DNA from: Sulfitobacter sp. HGT1
GTDB lineage: Bacteria; Pseudomonadota; Alphaproteobacteria; Rhodobacterales; Rhodobacteraceae
Direction of reading: 5' to 3'
Assembly: GCF_013282155.1 (NCBI RefSeq)
Contig: NZ_BLWI01000011.1
Span: forward strand, 124,001-188,000
Length of the DNA: 64,000 nucleotides
Shown here: positions 45,143 to 53,288 of the stretch, one piece after another
Position numbering within the stretch: the first letter of the stretch is position 1
Layout: each line of letters starts with the position of its first letter
Position numbers and translations under genes: made by a program
The notes under the pieces: generated by a model
Told to the model about the DNA's origin: nothing
The model's input: the letters and a program-made list of their open reading frames with translations, nothing else
The model's database searches: none

Positions 45143-45696
45143 GCAGGTCAGACCCACGCGATGAGCTGGTAGAACACCTGCCAGCCATGCGCGCTTTTGC
45201 CATCAGCTTGACGCGAAATTCTGCGATTGCGGATGATATGGTGCAAGATACGGTCGTAAAAGCCTGGACCAACATCGACAAATTCGAGGTCGGGACCAAC
45301 ATGCGGGCCTGGCTGTTCACGATCCTGCGCAACACCTATTATTCGTCACGTCGCAAGGCCAACCGCGAAGTTGCGGATGTTGATGGTGTCTTTACCGAAA
45401 GTTTGGCTGAAAAGCCGGCACATGACGGCCACATGCAAATGACGGATTTCCGCAAGGCATTGAACGAACTGGCAGTCGAACAACGCGAAGCACTGCTTTT
45501 GGTTGGGGCGTCCGGTTTTTCCTATGAGGAAGCCGCCGAGATGTGTGGCGTTGCCGTGGGGACAATCAAAAGCCGCACGAACCGCGCACGTGCAAAAATC
45601 GCCGAGCTTATGGGCCTTCGGGATGATGAGAGCCTCGAGATGACAGATGACGCGACGATGTCGGTTATCTCGTCTTCCAAAGTTTCGTCCTTTTAA
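45139..45696 (+). CDS. ecfG: General stress sigma factor EcfG
   Basis: An ECF sigma factor of 185 residues. Region 2 is LPAMRAFAISLTRNSAIADDMVQDT and KAWTNIDKFEVGTNMRAWLF (in parts); region 4 is LNELAVEQREALLLVGASGF with YEEAAEMCGVAVGTIKSRTNRARAKI. It directs RNA polymerase to GGAAC-N16/17-CGTT-type promoters, several of which occur in this window. Its start overlaps nepR, and a kinase gene follows after 2 bp. The acidic Ser/Thr-rich tail is typical. Confidence 0.96.
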   Translation: MSRSDPRDELVEHLPAMRAFAISLTRNSAIADDMVQDTVVKAWTNIDKFEVGTNMRAWLFTILRNTYYSSRRKANREVADVDGVFTESLAEKPAHDGHMQMTDFRKALNELAVEQREALLLVGASGFSYEEAAEMCGVAVGTIKSRTNRARAKIAELMGLRDDESLEMTDDATMSVISSSKVSSF

Positions 45697-45698
45697 CG

Positions 45699-47420
45699 AT
45701 GACCTCAGGTTTTCTTGGTGCTGACGTCTTTCGGGGGCTGACCTTTCGGGTTTTGCTGTTTCTGTCTTTGGCGTTGCTGCCGATCGGGTTGATCTCGGTG
45801 GTGCAGACCCGCGAGATCGCCGATCAGAACATGGTAAATGCCGAACTGTCTTTGCTTGCTATTACAGAGCAGGCGTCGTCGACCGAAAGCAGTCTGATCC
45901 AGGAAGCCTTTGGTGCTGCAGATGCGCTGGCGGCTGTCGTTAACCTAATCAAGGCCGATAGTTTCTCGTGCAGCTCGTTTTTACGTGAATATCAGGAATC
46001 CTCCAATCTTTATACGATTGTCAGCTTTGTCGCTGCTGACGGGAAGATGGAGTGCGTTTCGTCGAGTGCATCGGCGGACCTGAGCGAAAACGTGATTTTC
46101 AAAAGGCTGCTGCATAATAAGAAACGTGCGGCAAACTTGTCGTTGACCCCCCCTTTCAGCAAAGAACCCGTGCTTATCGTCAGCGTGCCGTTAAATGTCG
46201 AAGATCAATTGCTGGGCTTTGTAAATATGTCGATCCCAGAACGTGTCTTTCGTCAGGTTCTAGAGCCGGACCTGGAAATCCGGCCCACCGCGATGGTGAC
46301 TTTCAACGCTGATGGCGACATCCTGACCACAGAAAATGATCGCGCTTTTGCAGAAAAAGAGCTCCCGTCCTTTCAAGAGCTTAAGTGGTATACTGGCCAA
46401 TCGGGCCGGGTGATCCGTGACACCAATGGCGCAGGCGATGACCGGGTTTATGCGATCCTTCCCATTGTTCCGGGTGTTGTTTATGCCATGAGCGTCTGGC
46501 CGCCTGATTCCCTTTTTCTGAAGGCCGGTGCCGCTTCCCGGTTGAACCTGTTGCTGCCGGTTGTGATGTGGATCGCAAGCTTGGTTGTGGCGTTTTGGGC
46601 GCTGAACCGGCTGGCGATTAAACACATTCGCAAACTTGGCCGGCAGATGCGGCATTTCGCTTTGAACAGAACGCTGCCACGCACCGCACTGAGCGGCGTT
46701 GTTCCCACCGAAATTGTGGACATGGAAGAAGCATTCCTCGGGATGGCGGAATCGATCCTGCGGGACGAAGCCAAATTGGAAGACAACCTGCGCCAAAAGA
46801 ACATCCTTTTGAAAGAAGTGCATCATCGGGTCAAAAATAACCTGCAACTAATTTCGTCGATCATGAACATGCAGATCCGGCAGGCAAAAACGCCCGACGC
46901 CAAGCGCGTCTTGCAGCGGCTTCAGGACCGTATCCTCAGCCTCGCGACTGTCCACAAAAGCCTGTATCAAAACGACAACCTGACGCGTGTCGATGGCGGC
47001 GTGTTGATGCATGAAATTGTGAACCAGTTGCTGAGCGTCGGCCTGCCCAGCGGGTCGGGCATCAAAGTCAGGCAGAATTACGAAGCGATCCAGCTTGACC
47101 CCGATGATGCGGCACCTTTGACGCTGCTGGTGTCGGAGGCCGTTACAAACGCGCTAAAATACGTGTCCGTGGATCAGGTCGAAAAAGGGTCGATCGAGGT
47201 TAGCTTGAAATACACTGGCCCAGAAATGGCTTTGCTGACGGTCAAAAACTCGACCGGTCATGGTGAAGTCGAAGAAGGTACCGGACTTGGGTCACGGCTG
47301 ATCAATGCGTTTTCGCGCCAGTTGAACGGGCAGTTCCAAGTGCTGGAAGAAGCCGACAGCTATACCTTGACCGTCGAATTCCCAGTGCCGCAGAAATCCA
47401 AGATCGTTTACGATTACTAA
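45699..47420 (+). CDS. Sensor histidine kinase, HisKA_2 family, GSR-linked
   Basis: A 573-residue membrane kinase. A first membrane segment (VLLFLSLALLPIGLISVV) and a second near residue 290 (LLPVVMWIASLVVAFWAL) enclose a periplasmic sensor domain of about 250 residues with a CSSF/MECVS cysteine pair. The cytoplasmic part has a HAMP-like linker, the phospho-acceptor His in LKEVHHRVKNNLQLISSIMN (HisKA_2/HWE type) and an HATPase domain (LLVSEAVTNALKY, EEGTGLGSRLINAFSRQL). Co-transcription with nepR-ecfG makes it the likely input kinase or phosphatase for PhyR. Confidence 0.9.
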   Translation: MTSGFLGADVFRGLTFRVLLFLSLALLPIGLISVVQTREIADQNMVNAELSLLAITEQASSTESSLIQEAFGAADALAAVVNLIKADSFSCSSFLREYQESSNLYTIVSFVAADGKMECVSSSASADLSENVIFKRLLHNKKRAANLSLTPPFSKEPVLIVSVPLNVEDQLLGFVNMSIPERVFRQVLEPDLEIRPTAMVTFNADGDILTTENDRAFAEKELPSFQELKWYTGQSGRVIRDTNGAGDDRVYAILPIVPGVVYAMSVWPPDSLFLKAGAASRLNLLLPVVMWIASLVVAFWALNRLAIKHIRKLGRQMRHFALNRTLPRTALSGVVPTEIVDMEEAFLGMAESILRDEAKLEDNLRQKNILLKEVHHRVKNNLQLISSIMNMQIRQAKTPDAKRVLQRLQDRILSLATVHKSLYQNDNLTRVDGGVLMHEIVNQLLSVGLPSGSGIKVRQNYEAIQLDPDDAAPLTLLVSEAVTNALKYVSVDQVEKGSIEVSLKYTGPEMALLTVKNSTGHGEVEEGTGLGSRLINAFSRQLNGQFQVLEEADSYTLTVEFPVPQKSKIVYDY

Positions 47421-47663
47421 CGGGCATCTGCGCTCTGAAACGCGCTCTCGGAATTGTTACATATATAACTATTTCTATACGTCAGCCTCTGCCCAAGAGC
47501 CAAAAGAACTTGACCGACAGTTTTGGAATTATCATGCGAAACGCCTTGAAATAAAGGCGATATTCCGTGTCGGCCGCGCCCAACCATAATGTCGCGAGCC
47601 ATATTTCGGCGAATTTTCAGCTGTGCGTTCACGAAAATGGGACCGAAACCCGATTTTCGATAT
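47421..47663 (+). other. Intergenic stretch after the kinase gene
   Basis: No coding sequence is supported here. A small stem-loop, CGCCTT (47542-47547) with AAGGCG (47554-47559), is the only structure seen. The downstream end leads into an EcfG-type promoter. Confidence 0.5.
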
Positions 47664-47688
47664 GGAACCATAAGCTGTGACGCCCGTT
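47664..47688 (+). promoter_or_regulatory. EcfG-type promoter of the 52-residue membrane protein
   Basis: GGAAC (47664-47668) and CGTT (47685-47688) are separated by exactly 16 bp, a perfect EcfG consensus match, about 44 bp before the GTG start of the small gene. Confidence 0.75.
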
Positions 47689-47731
47689 GAGGCCCCGAGA
47701 CCTGAAACACGAATTTTGAAAGGAGGCAGCT

Positions 47732-47890
47732 GTGACAGTAGACTTGTTCATCGGATCCTTGATGATCCTGACCTTGGCTGTCATCGCCATCATTTCCTTG
47801 ACGACCCGCAGACGCGGCGACCAACGCAAGAACAGATGGTCGGGTTTCCGATCGGATGATGACGACAACAACAACATGACGGGTACGTAG
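47732..47890 (+). CDS. Small (52 aa) membrane protein under EcfG-type control
   Basis: GTG at 47732 has a strong AAAGGAGG 6-7 bases before it and opens a 52-residue frame: MTVDLFIGSLMILTLAVIAI, then ISLTTRRRGDQRKNRWSGFR, then SDDDDNNNMTGT. It has one hydrophobic segment (about 4-23), a basic stretch of Arg/Lys on the cytoplasmic side and an acidic Asp/Asn-rich tail. No family is recognised. Promoter, ribosome site and membrane topology together make it a credible stress-induced small protein. It converges with the HTH-cupin gene 22 bp further on. Confidence 0.7.
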   Translation: MTVDLFIGSLMILTLAVIAIISLTTRRRGDQRKNRWSGFRSDDDDNNNMTGT

Positions 47891-47911
47891 GCAGGCCCGG
47901 ATCGCCTGTTT

Positions 47912-48463
47912 TCAGAAGCTGGGCGGCGTGCAGGCGCTGACAACTACGCAGACCGTATCGCCGATATTCCGGAAACGATGTGGCAGCCGGCTATCAAAAA
48001 GATAGCCGTCACCTGCGCCAAGCACCTCGATCATGCCATCGACAGTCACTTCGACCTCGCCCGAAATCACGACGCCGGCCTCTTCTCCCTCGTGCACGAT
48101 CCATTCAGGCCCGGTATCTGCGCCGGGTTGATAGGTTTCGTGCAGAACCTGCAAACTGTGCTGCTCCGCATTGCCAAGCTGGCGAAGGGAAACCTGACCC
48201 TCGCTTGAAGGCGAAACTTCGACAAATTCATTCTTGCGGTAAAAGACCTTCGGGGTCTCTTGATCCTCAAGAGTGGCGAAAAACTCTGCCATGCTGATCG
48301 GGATCGCATCGAGCAAACTTTTCAGCGACGCGACAGACGGGCTGGTTTTGTTCTTTTCAATCAACGAGATTGTGCCGTTAGTTAGGCCAGCCAAACTGGC
48401 AAGCTCCCGTTGTGAAAGCCCGCGCTCCTCGCGAATCGTTCTTAGCCTTTGACCGATGTTCAT
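47912..48463 (-). CDS. XRE-type regulator with cupin domain (PuuR-like)
   Basis: A 183-residue regulator. The N-terminal helix-turn-helix is NIGQRLRTIREERGLSQREL with LAGLTNGTISLIEKNKTSPS, and the C-terminal cupin barrel contains ETYQPGADTGPEWIVHEGEE, AGVVISGEVEVTVDG and DSRLPHRFRNIGD with conserved His/Glu. The HTH-cupin plan is that of PuuR, which controls putrescine use. The start at 48463 has AGGGG 7 bases upstream; the longer frame to 48553 is not used. It is divergent from the GABA-type aminotransferase and probably regulates it. Confidence 0.87.
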   Translation of the reverse strand: MNIGQRLRTIREERGLSQRELASLAGLTNGTISLIEKNKTSPSVASLKSLLDAIPISMAEFFATLEDQETPKVFYRKNEFVEVSPSSEGQVSLRQLGNAEQHSLQVLHETYQPGADTGPEWIVHEGEEAGVVISGEVEVTVDGMIEVLGAGDGYLFDSRLPHRFRNIGDTVCVVVSACTPPSF

Positions 48464-48572
48464 GTCTGGCCCCTGAATTTTTCTTTCCTGACCTCTAACC
48501 TGTATCTGCGTGCGATCACAGGCGAATTTTAGCCGCGCCTCGACGCTACCCATCTGGGCAAACCAAACTTCA

Positions 48573-48614
48573 TTGACAATTAAATTAAACGCAATAAGAG
48601 GATTTTAAACGCAA
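48573..48614 (+). promoter_or_regulatory. Promoter and direct-repeat operator upstream of gabT
   Basis: TTGACA at 48573-48578 is a good -35. TTAAACGCAA occurs twice, at 48585-48594 and 48605-48614, exactly 20 bp apart, so both copies face the same side of the helix across the -10 and start region. This is the likely site of the divergent HTH-cupin regulator. Repeats are seen; binding is inferred. Confidence 0.55.
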
Positions 48615-48642
48615 CACCTGCGTCCTACAAAAGGAATTGTAT

Positions 48643-50028
48643 ATGTCCAGCACAGTCAAAAAGCAGTCCCGCAAAGGCGCTGCACAGAAATCGGCCAAAA
48701 GCACGGTGGTCCCAGATATGCTCCAAGCGAACGTGACAGTTGAAACAAATGCGCAGTTGATTGCCCGCCGCGAACTGGCTGTGCCACGTGGTGTTGCCTC
48801 TGCCGCGCCGATATATGCAAAATACGCCGAGAACGCAGAGCTTTGGGATGTTGAAGGCAACCGCTATATCGATTTCGTTGGCGGTATTGGTGTGCTGAAC
48901 ACAGGCCACCGTCACCCAAAGGTGATCGCGGCAGCAAAAGCCCAAGAAGACCAGTACACCCACACCAGCTTTCAGGTTGTGCCTTACGGCCCTTATATCG
49001 AGCTGGCCGAGAAACTGAACGCGCTGGCCCCCGGTGATATGCCGAAAAAGACGCTGCTGGTCACCACAGGTGCCGAAGCGGTTGAAAACGCTGTTAAAAT
49101 TGCACGCGCTGCAACGGGTCGCCCCGGTGTGATCGCCTTTACCGGCGGATATCACGGTCGCACGCTGCTGACGCTGGGCCTGACTGGCAAAGTGTCGCCC
49201 TACAAAAAAGACGTGGGTCCTTTCCCGTCCGACATCTTCCGCGCGCCTTTCCCGTCCCAGCGTGACGGTATCACCGTGCAGGATGCGATTACCGGCCTGA
49301 AAAACCTGTTCCTGACAGATGCGCAGCCCGAACGTGTTGCTGCCATCATCATCGAACCCGTACTTGGCGAGGGTGGCTATACCCCCGTCCCATTCGACAT
49401 GATGCGCCAACTGCGCGACATCTGCGACGAACATGGCATCCTGTTGATCGCTGACGAAGTACAGGCCGGTTTCGGCCGCACAGGTACGTGGTTCGCAATC
49501 GAACATTCCGGCGTTGTGCCTGACCTGATCACCGTGGCGAAATCCATGGCGGGCGGCTATCCTCTGGCGGGCGTGATTGGCCGTGCCGATGTGATGGATG
49601 CAATGGCCCCGGGCGGCTTGGGCGGCACCTATGGCGGCAACCCTGTTGCTTGCGCCGCAGCCTTGGCAGCCATCGCCGCGATCGAGGAAGAAGGCCTGCT
49701 GGCGCGATCAGCGTCGATGGGTGATCACCTCAAGGCGCGCTTTGCCGAGATCGGCGCACGCTCCGCACCGTTCCGCATGTGGGATATCCGCGGTTTGGGT
49801 GCTATGGTTGCAGTCGAATTCGTGACGGATTTTGAAACAGCAGCGCCTGACGGCGGCTTTACCAAACGTGTCATCGCCCATGCGATGAAGCGCGGCCTGT
49901 TGCTGCTTAGCTGTGGCATGCATGGCAATGCCATCCGTGTGATGGTGCCCCTGACGGCGTCGGATGAAATCATCGAAGAAGGCCTGGCCATATTCGAAGA
50001 GTCTGTTCAGGCTGCAATGGCTGAATAA
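48643..50028 (+). CDS. gabT: 4-aminobutyrate-type class III aminotransferase
   Basis: A 461-residue class III PLP aminotransferase, closest in plan to GABA transaminase. Features are YIDFVGGIGVLNTGHRHPKV, TTGAEAVENAVKIARAATGR, FTGGYHGRTLLTLGLTG, IIEPVLGEGGY, LIADEVQAGFGRTGTWF with the cofactor Asp, and the Schiff-base lysine in TVAKSMAGGYPLAGVIG. AAGGA lies 8 bases before ATG 48643. The first 25 residues are Lys/Ser-rich and may be a loose extension. Regulation by the divergent cupin protein fits amine induction. No gabD is adjacent. Confidence 0.9.
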   Translation: MSSTVKKQSRKGAAQKSAKSTVVPDMLQANVTVETNAQLIARRELAVPRGVASAAPIYAKYAENAELWDVEGNRYIDFVGGIGVLNTGHRHPKVIAAAKAQEDQYTHTSFQVVPYGPYIELAEKLNALAPGDMPKKTLLVTTGAEAVENAVKIARAATGRPGVIAFTGGYHGRTLLTLGLTGKVSPYKKDVGPFPSDIFRAPFPSQRDGITVQDAITGLKNLFLTDAQPERVAAIIIEPVLGEGGYTPVPFDMMRQLRDICDEHGILLIADEVQAGFGRTGTWFAIEHSGVVPDLITVAKSMAGGYPLAGVIGRADVMDAMAPGGLGGTYGGNPVACAAALAAIAAIEEEGLLARSASMGDHLKARFAEIGARSAPFRMWDIRGLGAMVAVEFVTDFETAAPDGGFTKRVIAHAMKRGLLLLSCGMHGNAIRVMVPLTASDEIIEEGLAIFEESVQAAMAE

Positions 50029-50050
50029 GCCGGGATCACCCGAATTGAGA

Positions 50051-50082
50051 AAGGCGCGCCGGGAAACCAGCGCGCCTTTTGC
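50051..50082 (+). terminator. Terminator of gabT
   Basis: AAGGCGCGC (50051-50059) pairs with GCGCGCCTT (50070-50078) and is followed by TT. A perfect 9-bp stem shortly after the stop. Confidence 0.85.
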
Positions 50083-50091
50083 GTTTGTGGA

Positions 50092-50136
50092 CGTTTTCTT
50101 TCAAAGAAAACGGTCCGGAATTTTGAAAAATTCCGG
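50092..50136 (-). terminator. Tandem stem-loops after the glutamate-synthase-like gene
   Basis: Two hairpins follow the stop on the minus strand: CCGGAATTTT/AAAATTCCGG (50115-50136) and CGTTTTCTTT/AAAGAAAACG (50092-50112), each with a perfect 10-bp stem. Both are AU-rich inside. They probably end or protect the minus-strand message. Confidence 0.65.
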
Positions 50137-50144
50137 CGTCTGCG

Positions 50145-51761
50145 TTAATCGAAGGGCACAAAGCTCGAAGCCTGCGCGCGGCTCCAGCGGGTTTTGTTGC
50201 CCTTGTAGTCCTGTGCCTTGTCATCAAGCAGATACCCTTCGGGAAGGTAGCCATAGACCTCGTCGCCTTGCACCATGCTTTTGTCGCCTTGGCGCAGCAT
50301 CATATGGCGGGGGAGAAACTCACTCGGGTTTTCCAGCCCCGCAGCGCCTGTCATTTCACCCAACGCTTTCAGGGTATTGCGATGAAACCGGGCAACGCGT
50401 TCGCTTTTGTGGCCGACATCCAACGCGCGTTGGCGGGTGGGGTCTTGGGTTGCGACACCAACGGGGCAATGGTTCGTGTGACATGCCTGCGCCTGAATAC
50501 AGCCGATCGCAAACATGAAACCGCGCGCGGAATTGCACCAGTCTGCCCCCAAGGCCAAGGCCCGCGCGATGTCAAAGGCCGATACGACCTTGCCCGCCGC
50601 GCCCAGCTTGACCTGATCGCGAATGCCGGCACCCCGAAGCGTGTTGTGCACAAAGGTAAGCCCCTCGACCATCGGCATACCGACATGGTTGGCAAACTCA
50701 AGCGGTGCAGCCCCGGTGCCGCCTTCGGTGCCGTCGACCACGATGAAATCAGGGACAATGCCGGTTTCCAGCATCGCTTTTACCATACACATGAATTCAC
50801 GCTGGTGGCCGATGCACAGCTTGAACCCCACCGGTTTGCCGCCCGACAAGTCCCGCAGTTGACCCAGGAAATCCATCATCTCGATCGGCGTTGTAAATGC
50901 CGAATGCGCCGCAGGGGACACGCAATCCTGCCCCATCGGCACGCCGCGCGCCTCTGCGATTTCCTTGCTGATCTTCGAGGCTGGCAACATGCCGCCATGC
51001 CCCGGCTTTGCGCCTTGGCTTAGTTTAACCTCGATCATCTTGATCTGATCGCTACTGGCTTGATCCCTGAACTTTTCGGGGTCGAATTGCCCGTCATCGG
51101 TGCGGCAGCCGAAATAGCCCGAACCGACCTCATAGATCAGATCACCCCCGCCGGAGCGATGATAACGGCTGACCCCGCCTTCGCCTGTGTCATGCGCAAA
51201 ACCGCCCATCTTGGCACCTTTGTTCAGGGCGCTGATGGCGTTTGCGGAAAGCGATCCAAAGCTCATCGCGGAGATATTGTAGATCGACGCATCGTAGGGC
51301 TGTTTGCAATCCTTGTTCCCGATACGGACGCGAAAATCAGTGTTTTCAATATGGACGGGCTGGACAGAGTGGGTCACCCAGGAATAGCCCGCATCATAGA
51401 CCCGCATCCGGGTCCCGAAGGGCCGGGCGTCCTCTTGACCCTTGGCGCGTTGATAGACCAACGACCTGTCGTCGCGGCTAAAGGGTTCTTCATCCTGATC
51501 GGATTCAATCAGGTATTGTCTGATTTCCGGGCGAATCCCCTCAAAGAAGAACCGCATGTGGCCGAGCACCGGATAGTTGCGAAGGATGGAATGTTTTTCC
51601 TGAATGACGTCGTAGACGCCCATCGCCGACAGGACCCCGAACAGGACAAGCGGCACGATGAACCAGAGCGACCAGGTGATCAAAAGGATAAGCGACAGCA
51701 AGGCTAAAAGCAGCACCCCCGCGAACGTACCAAAGCGGGCGAGGGAAGAGATTCTTTTCAT
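50145..51761 (-). CDS. Membrane-anchored FMN-binding glutamate synthase-like protein
   Basis: A 538-residue protein with the FMN/[3Fe-4S] central domain of glutamate synthase. Evidence is YNISAMSFGSLSANAISALN, KPGHGGMLPASKIS, VVDGTEGGTGAAPLEF and the cysteine cluster CIQAQACHTNHCPVGVATQD. Two hydrophobic segments at the N-terminus (about residues 12-45) anchor it to the membrane. There is no glutaminase domain. AGGAG lies 6-7 bases before the ATG at 51761. It may be an oxidoreductase that takes ammonia or acts on a glutamate-like substrate; the exact reaction is unknown for this branch. Confidence 0.88.
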   Translation of the reverse strand: MKRISSLARFGTFAGVLLLALLSLILLITWSLWFIVPLVLFGVLSAMGVYDVIQEKHSILRNYPVLGHMRFFFEGIRPEIRQYLIESDQDEEPFSRDDRSLVYQRAKGQEDARPFGTRMRVYDAGYSWVTHSVQPVHIENTDFRVRIGNKDCKQPYDASIYNISAMSFGSLSANAISALNKGAKMGGFAHDTGEGGVSRYHRSGGGDLIYEVGSGYFGCRTDDGQFDPEKFRDQASSDQIKMIEVKLSQGAKPGHGGMLPASKISKEIAEARGVPMGQDCVSPAAHSAFTTPIEMMDFLGQLRDLSGGKPVGFKLCIGHQREFMCMVKAMLETGIVPDFIVVDGTEGGTGAAPLEFANHVGMPMVEGLTFVHNTLRGAGIRDQVKLGAAGKVVSAFDIARALALGADWCNSARGFMFAIGCIQAQACHTNHCPVGVATQDPTRQRALDVGHKSERVARFHRNTLKALGEMTGAAGLENPSEFLPRHMMLRQGDKSMVQGDEVYGYLPEGYLLDDKAQDYKGNKTRWSRAQASSFVPFD

Positions 51762-52206
51762 ATTTGCTCCTGCGGATGGGCATTTGATGGGCATTCGGTA
51801 AGGTTGATACAGCCTATAGCATAAAAACTTGAGAATTCACGAACGGATCATCTTTTACCCCGTCAGATATGAAATCCGGTCGTTTGATTTTTTCAACGTC
51901 TGGAAATTATTGGGGTTTAGTGGGTGAAAATAATTTTCCTATATGTTTTTAAAAACAATTGGTTAGTCCGTATTGATCCGGAGCGACTGGAAGGTGTGGG
52001 TATTAAATCCAACGCATACGCGCGATTGTGCAAAATGCGCAGCAAGCGGGCCGGTAAAGGTTCAGTTGCTGTCATGCAGCGCAAAACAACCCTTTTTGCG
52101 GGATAAATTTGCTTGTTTTACGCCTGAATATCTGCGCTCATTTCAGGTATTATTGAAACCCCGCGCACAATGACGGGGGTTCTGAGAAAAAGTTGGGAGA
52201 CTTAAA
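51762..52206 (+). other. Leader region of the TRAP/amine operon
   Basis: No convincing gene is seen. The stretch is AT-rich from about 51820 to 51960 and holds a 14-bp palindrome TGTTTTTAAAAACA (51944-51957). It also contains a hairpin CGCAAAA/TTTTGCG (52080-52100) and a hairpin AACCCC/GGGGTT (52157-52181) close to the ribosome site GGGAG. The 60-codon open frame inside it has no Shine-Dalgarno. Promoter and regulatory leader are likely here. Confidence 0.45.
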
Positions 52207-53166
52207 ATGACGATTTTCAAGTCCATCGCTATCGCTTCCGCACTGCTTGCGGGTACAGCTGTGACAGCACAGGAAAAATTCATCACCATCGGTACAGGCG
52301 GCCAAACGGGCGTCTACTTTGTTGTGGGTCAGTCGATCTGCCGCTTGGTTAACCGTGACAGCGCCACAACCGGTCTGAAGTGCACGGCACCTTCGACAGG
52401 CGGGTCCATCGCCAACATCAACGCGATCAAGGCCGGCGACATGGACATGGGCGTTGCCCAGTCCGATTGGCAGTTCCACGCCTATAACGGTTCCTCGCAG
52501 TTCGAAGGCGACAAGTTCGACAAAGAGCGTGCGGTTTTCTCTGTACACTCCGAACCGTTCACCGTGATTGCACGTGCCGATGCAGGCATCGAAAGCTTTG
52601 ACGACCTTAAGGGCAAGCGCGTGAACGTGGGCAACCCCGGTTCCGGTCAGCTGGCCACGATGGAGGTCGTTCTGGCCGCCAAGGGTTGGACAATGGATGA
52701 CTTTGCATTGGCATCCGAGCTGAAGCCAGCCGAGCAAGCCGCCGCACTGGGCGACAACAAGGTTGACGCAATCATCTACACCGTGGGCCACCCGAACGGG
52801 TCGATCCAGGAAGCCGTTTCCACAGTGGATGCCAAGCTGGTTCCAGTCCAGGGCGAAGCCATCGACAAGCTGGTCGCTGACAACCCGTTCTACGCCTATG
52901 CGTCGATCCCGGGTGGCATGTACAAAGGTACAGACAGCGACGTGAAAACTTTTGGTGTGAAAGCAACCTTCGTGACGTCTTCTGATGTTGCCGACGATGT
53001 TGTGTACGAAGTTGTAAAAGCTGTTTTCGACAACTTTGACCGCTTCAAGAAGCTGCACCCCGCGTTTGAGAACCTCAAGGAAGAAGAGATGATCACGGAT
53101 GGTCTGTCCGCCCCTCTGCATGACGGTGCTGTGAAGTACTACAAAGAGCGTGGCTGGATGGAGTAA
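52207..53166 (+). CDS. TAXI-family TRAP transporter substrate-binding protein
   Basis: A 319-residue periplasmic binding protein. The signal peptide MTIFKSIAIASALLAGTAVT is cut before AQEK. The TAXI hallmarks ITIGTGGQTGVYFVVGQSIC, STGGSIANINAIKAGDMDMG and VGHPNGSIQEA are present. TAXI proteins bind glutamate or other carboxylates and pair with a fused membrane protein. GGGAG lies 8 bases before the ATG. It is the first gene of a run of same-strand genes to 63979, and a hairpin follows its stop. The ligand is unknown. Confidence 0.95.
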   Translation: MTIFKSIAIASALLAGTAVTAQEKFITIGTGGQTGVYFVVGQSICRLVNRDSATTGLKCTAPSTGGSIANINAIKAGDMDMGVAQSDWQFHAYNGSSQFEGDKFDKERAVFSVHSEPFTVIARADAGIESFDDLKGKRVNVGNPGSGQLATMEVVLAAKGWTMDDFALASELKPAEQAAALGDNKVDAIIYTVGHPNGSIQEAVSTVDAKLVPVQGEAIDKLVADNPFYAYASIPGGMYKGTDSDVKTFGVKATFVTSSDVADDVVYEVVKAVFDNFDRFKKLHPAFENLKEEEMITDGLSAPLHDGAVKYYKERGWME

Positions 53167-53184
53167 TCCACCCCTCTAAAATAA

Positions 53185-53211
53185 CCGGAAGCGGGCGCGC
53201 CCCGCTTCCGG
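53185..53211 (+). terminator. Stem-loop between TAXI binding protein and permease genes
   Basis: CCGGAAGCGGG (53185-53195) and CCCGCTTCCGG (53201-53211) form a perfect 11-bp stem without a U-tract. It probably protects the binding-protein message or limits read-through, as the hairpin after xylF may do. Confidence 0.6.
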
Positions 53212-53288
53212 CCCTGCGTTACCGACGATCTACCCAAAGATAATAAAAGTGCACCTGTCCTAAGACGGGGCCGCCAAGGGGACGTAAC

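Noticed and set aside
51924-52106. 60-codon frame in the operon leader
   Set aside because: No Shine-Dalgarno, mixed composition, no recognisable feature; treated as non-coding leader.
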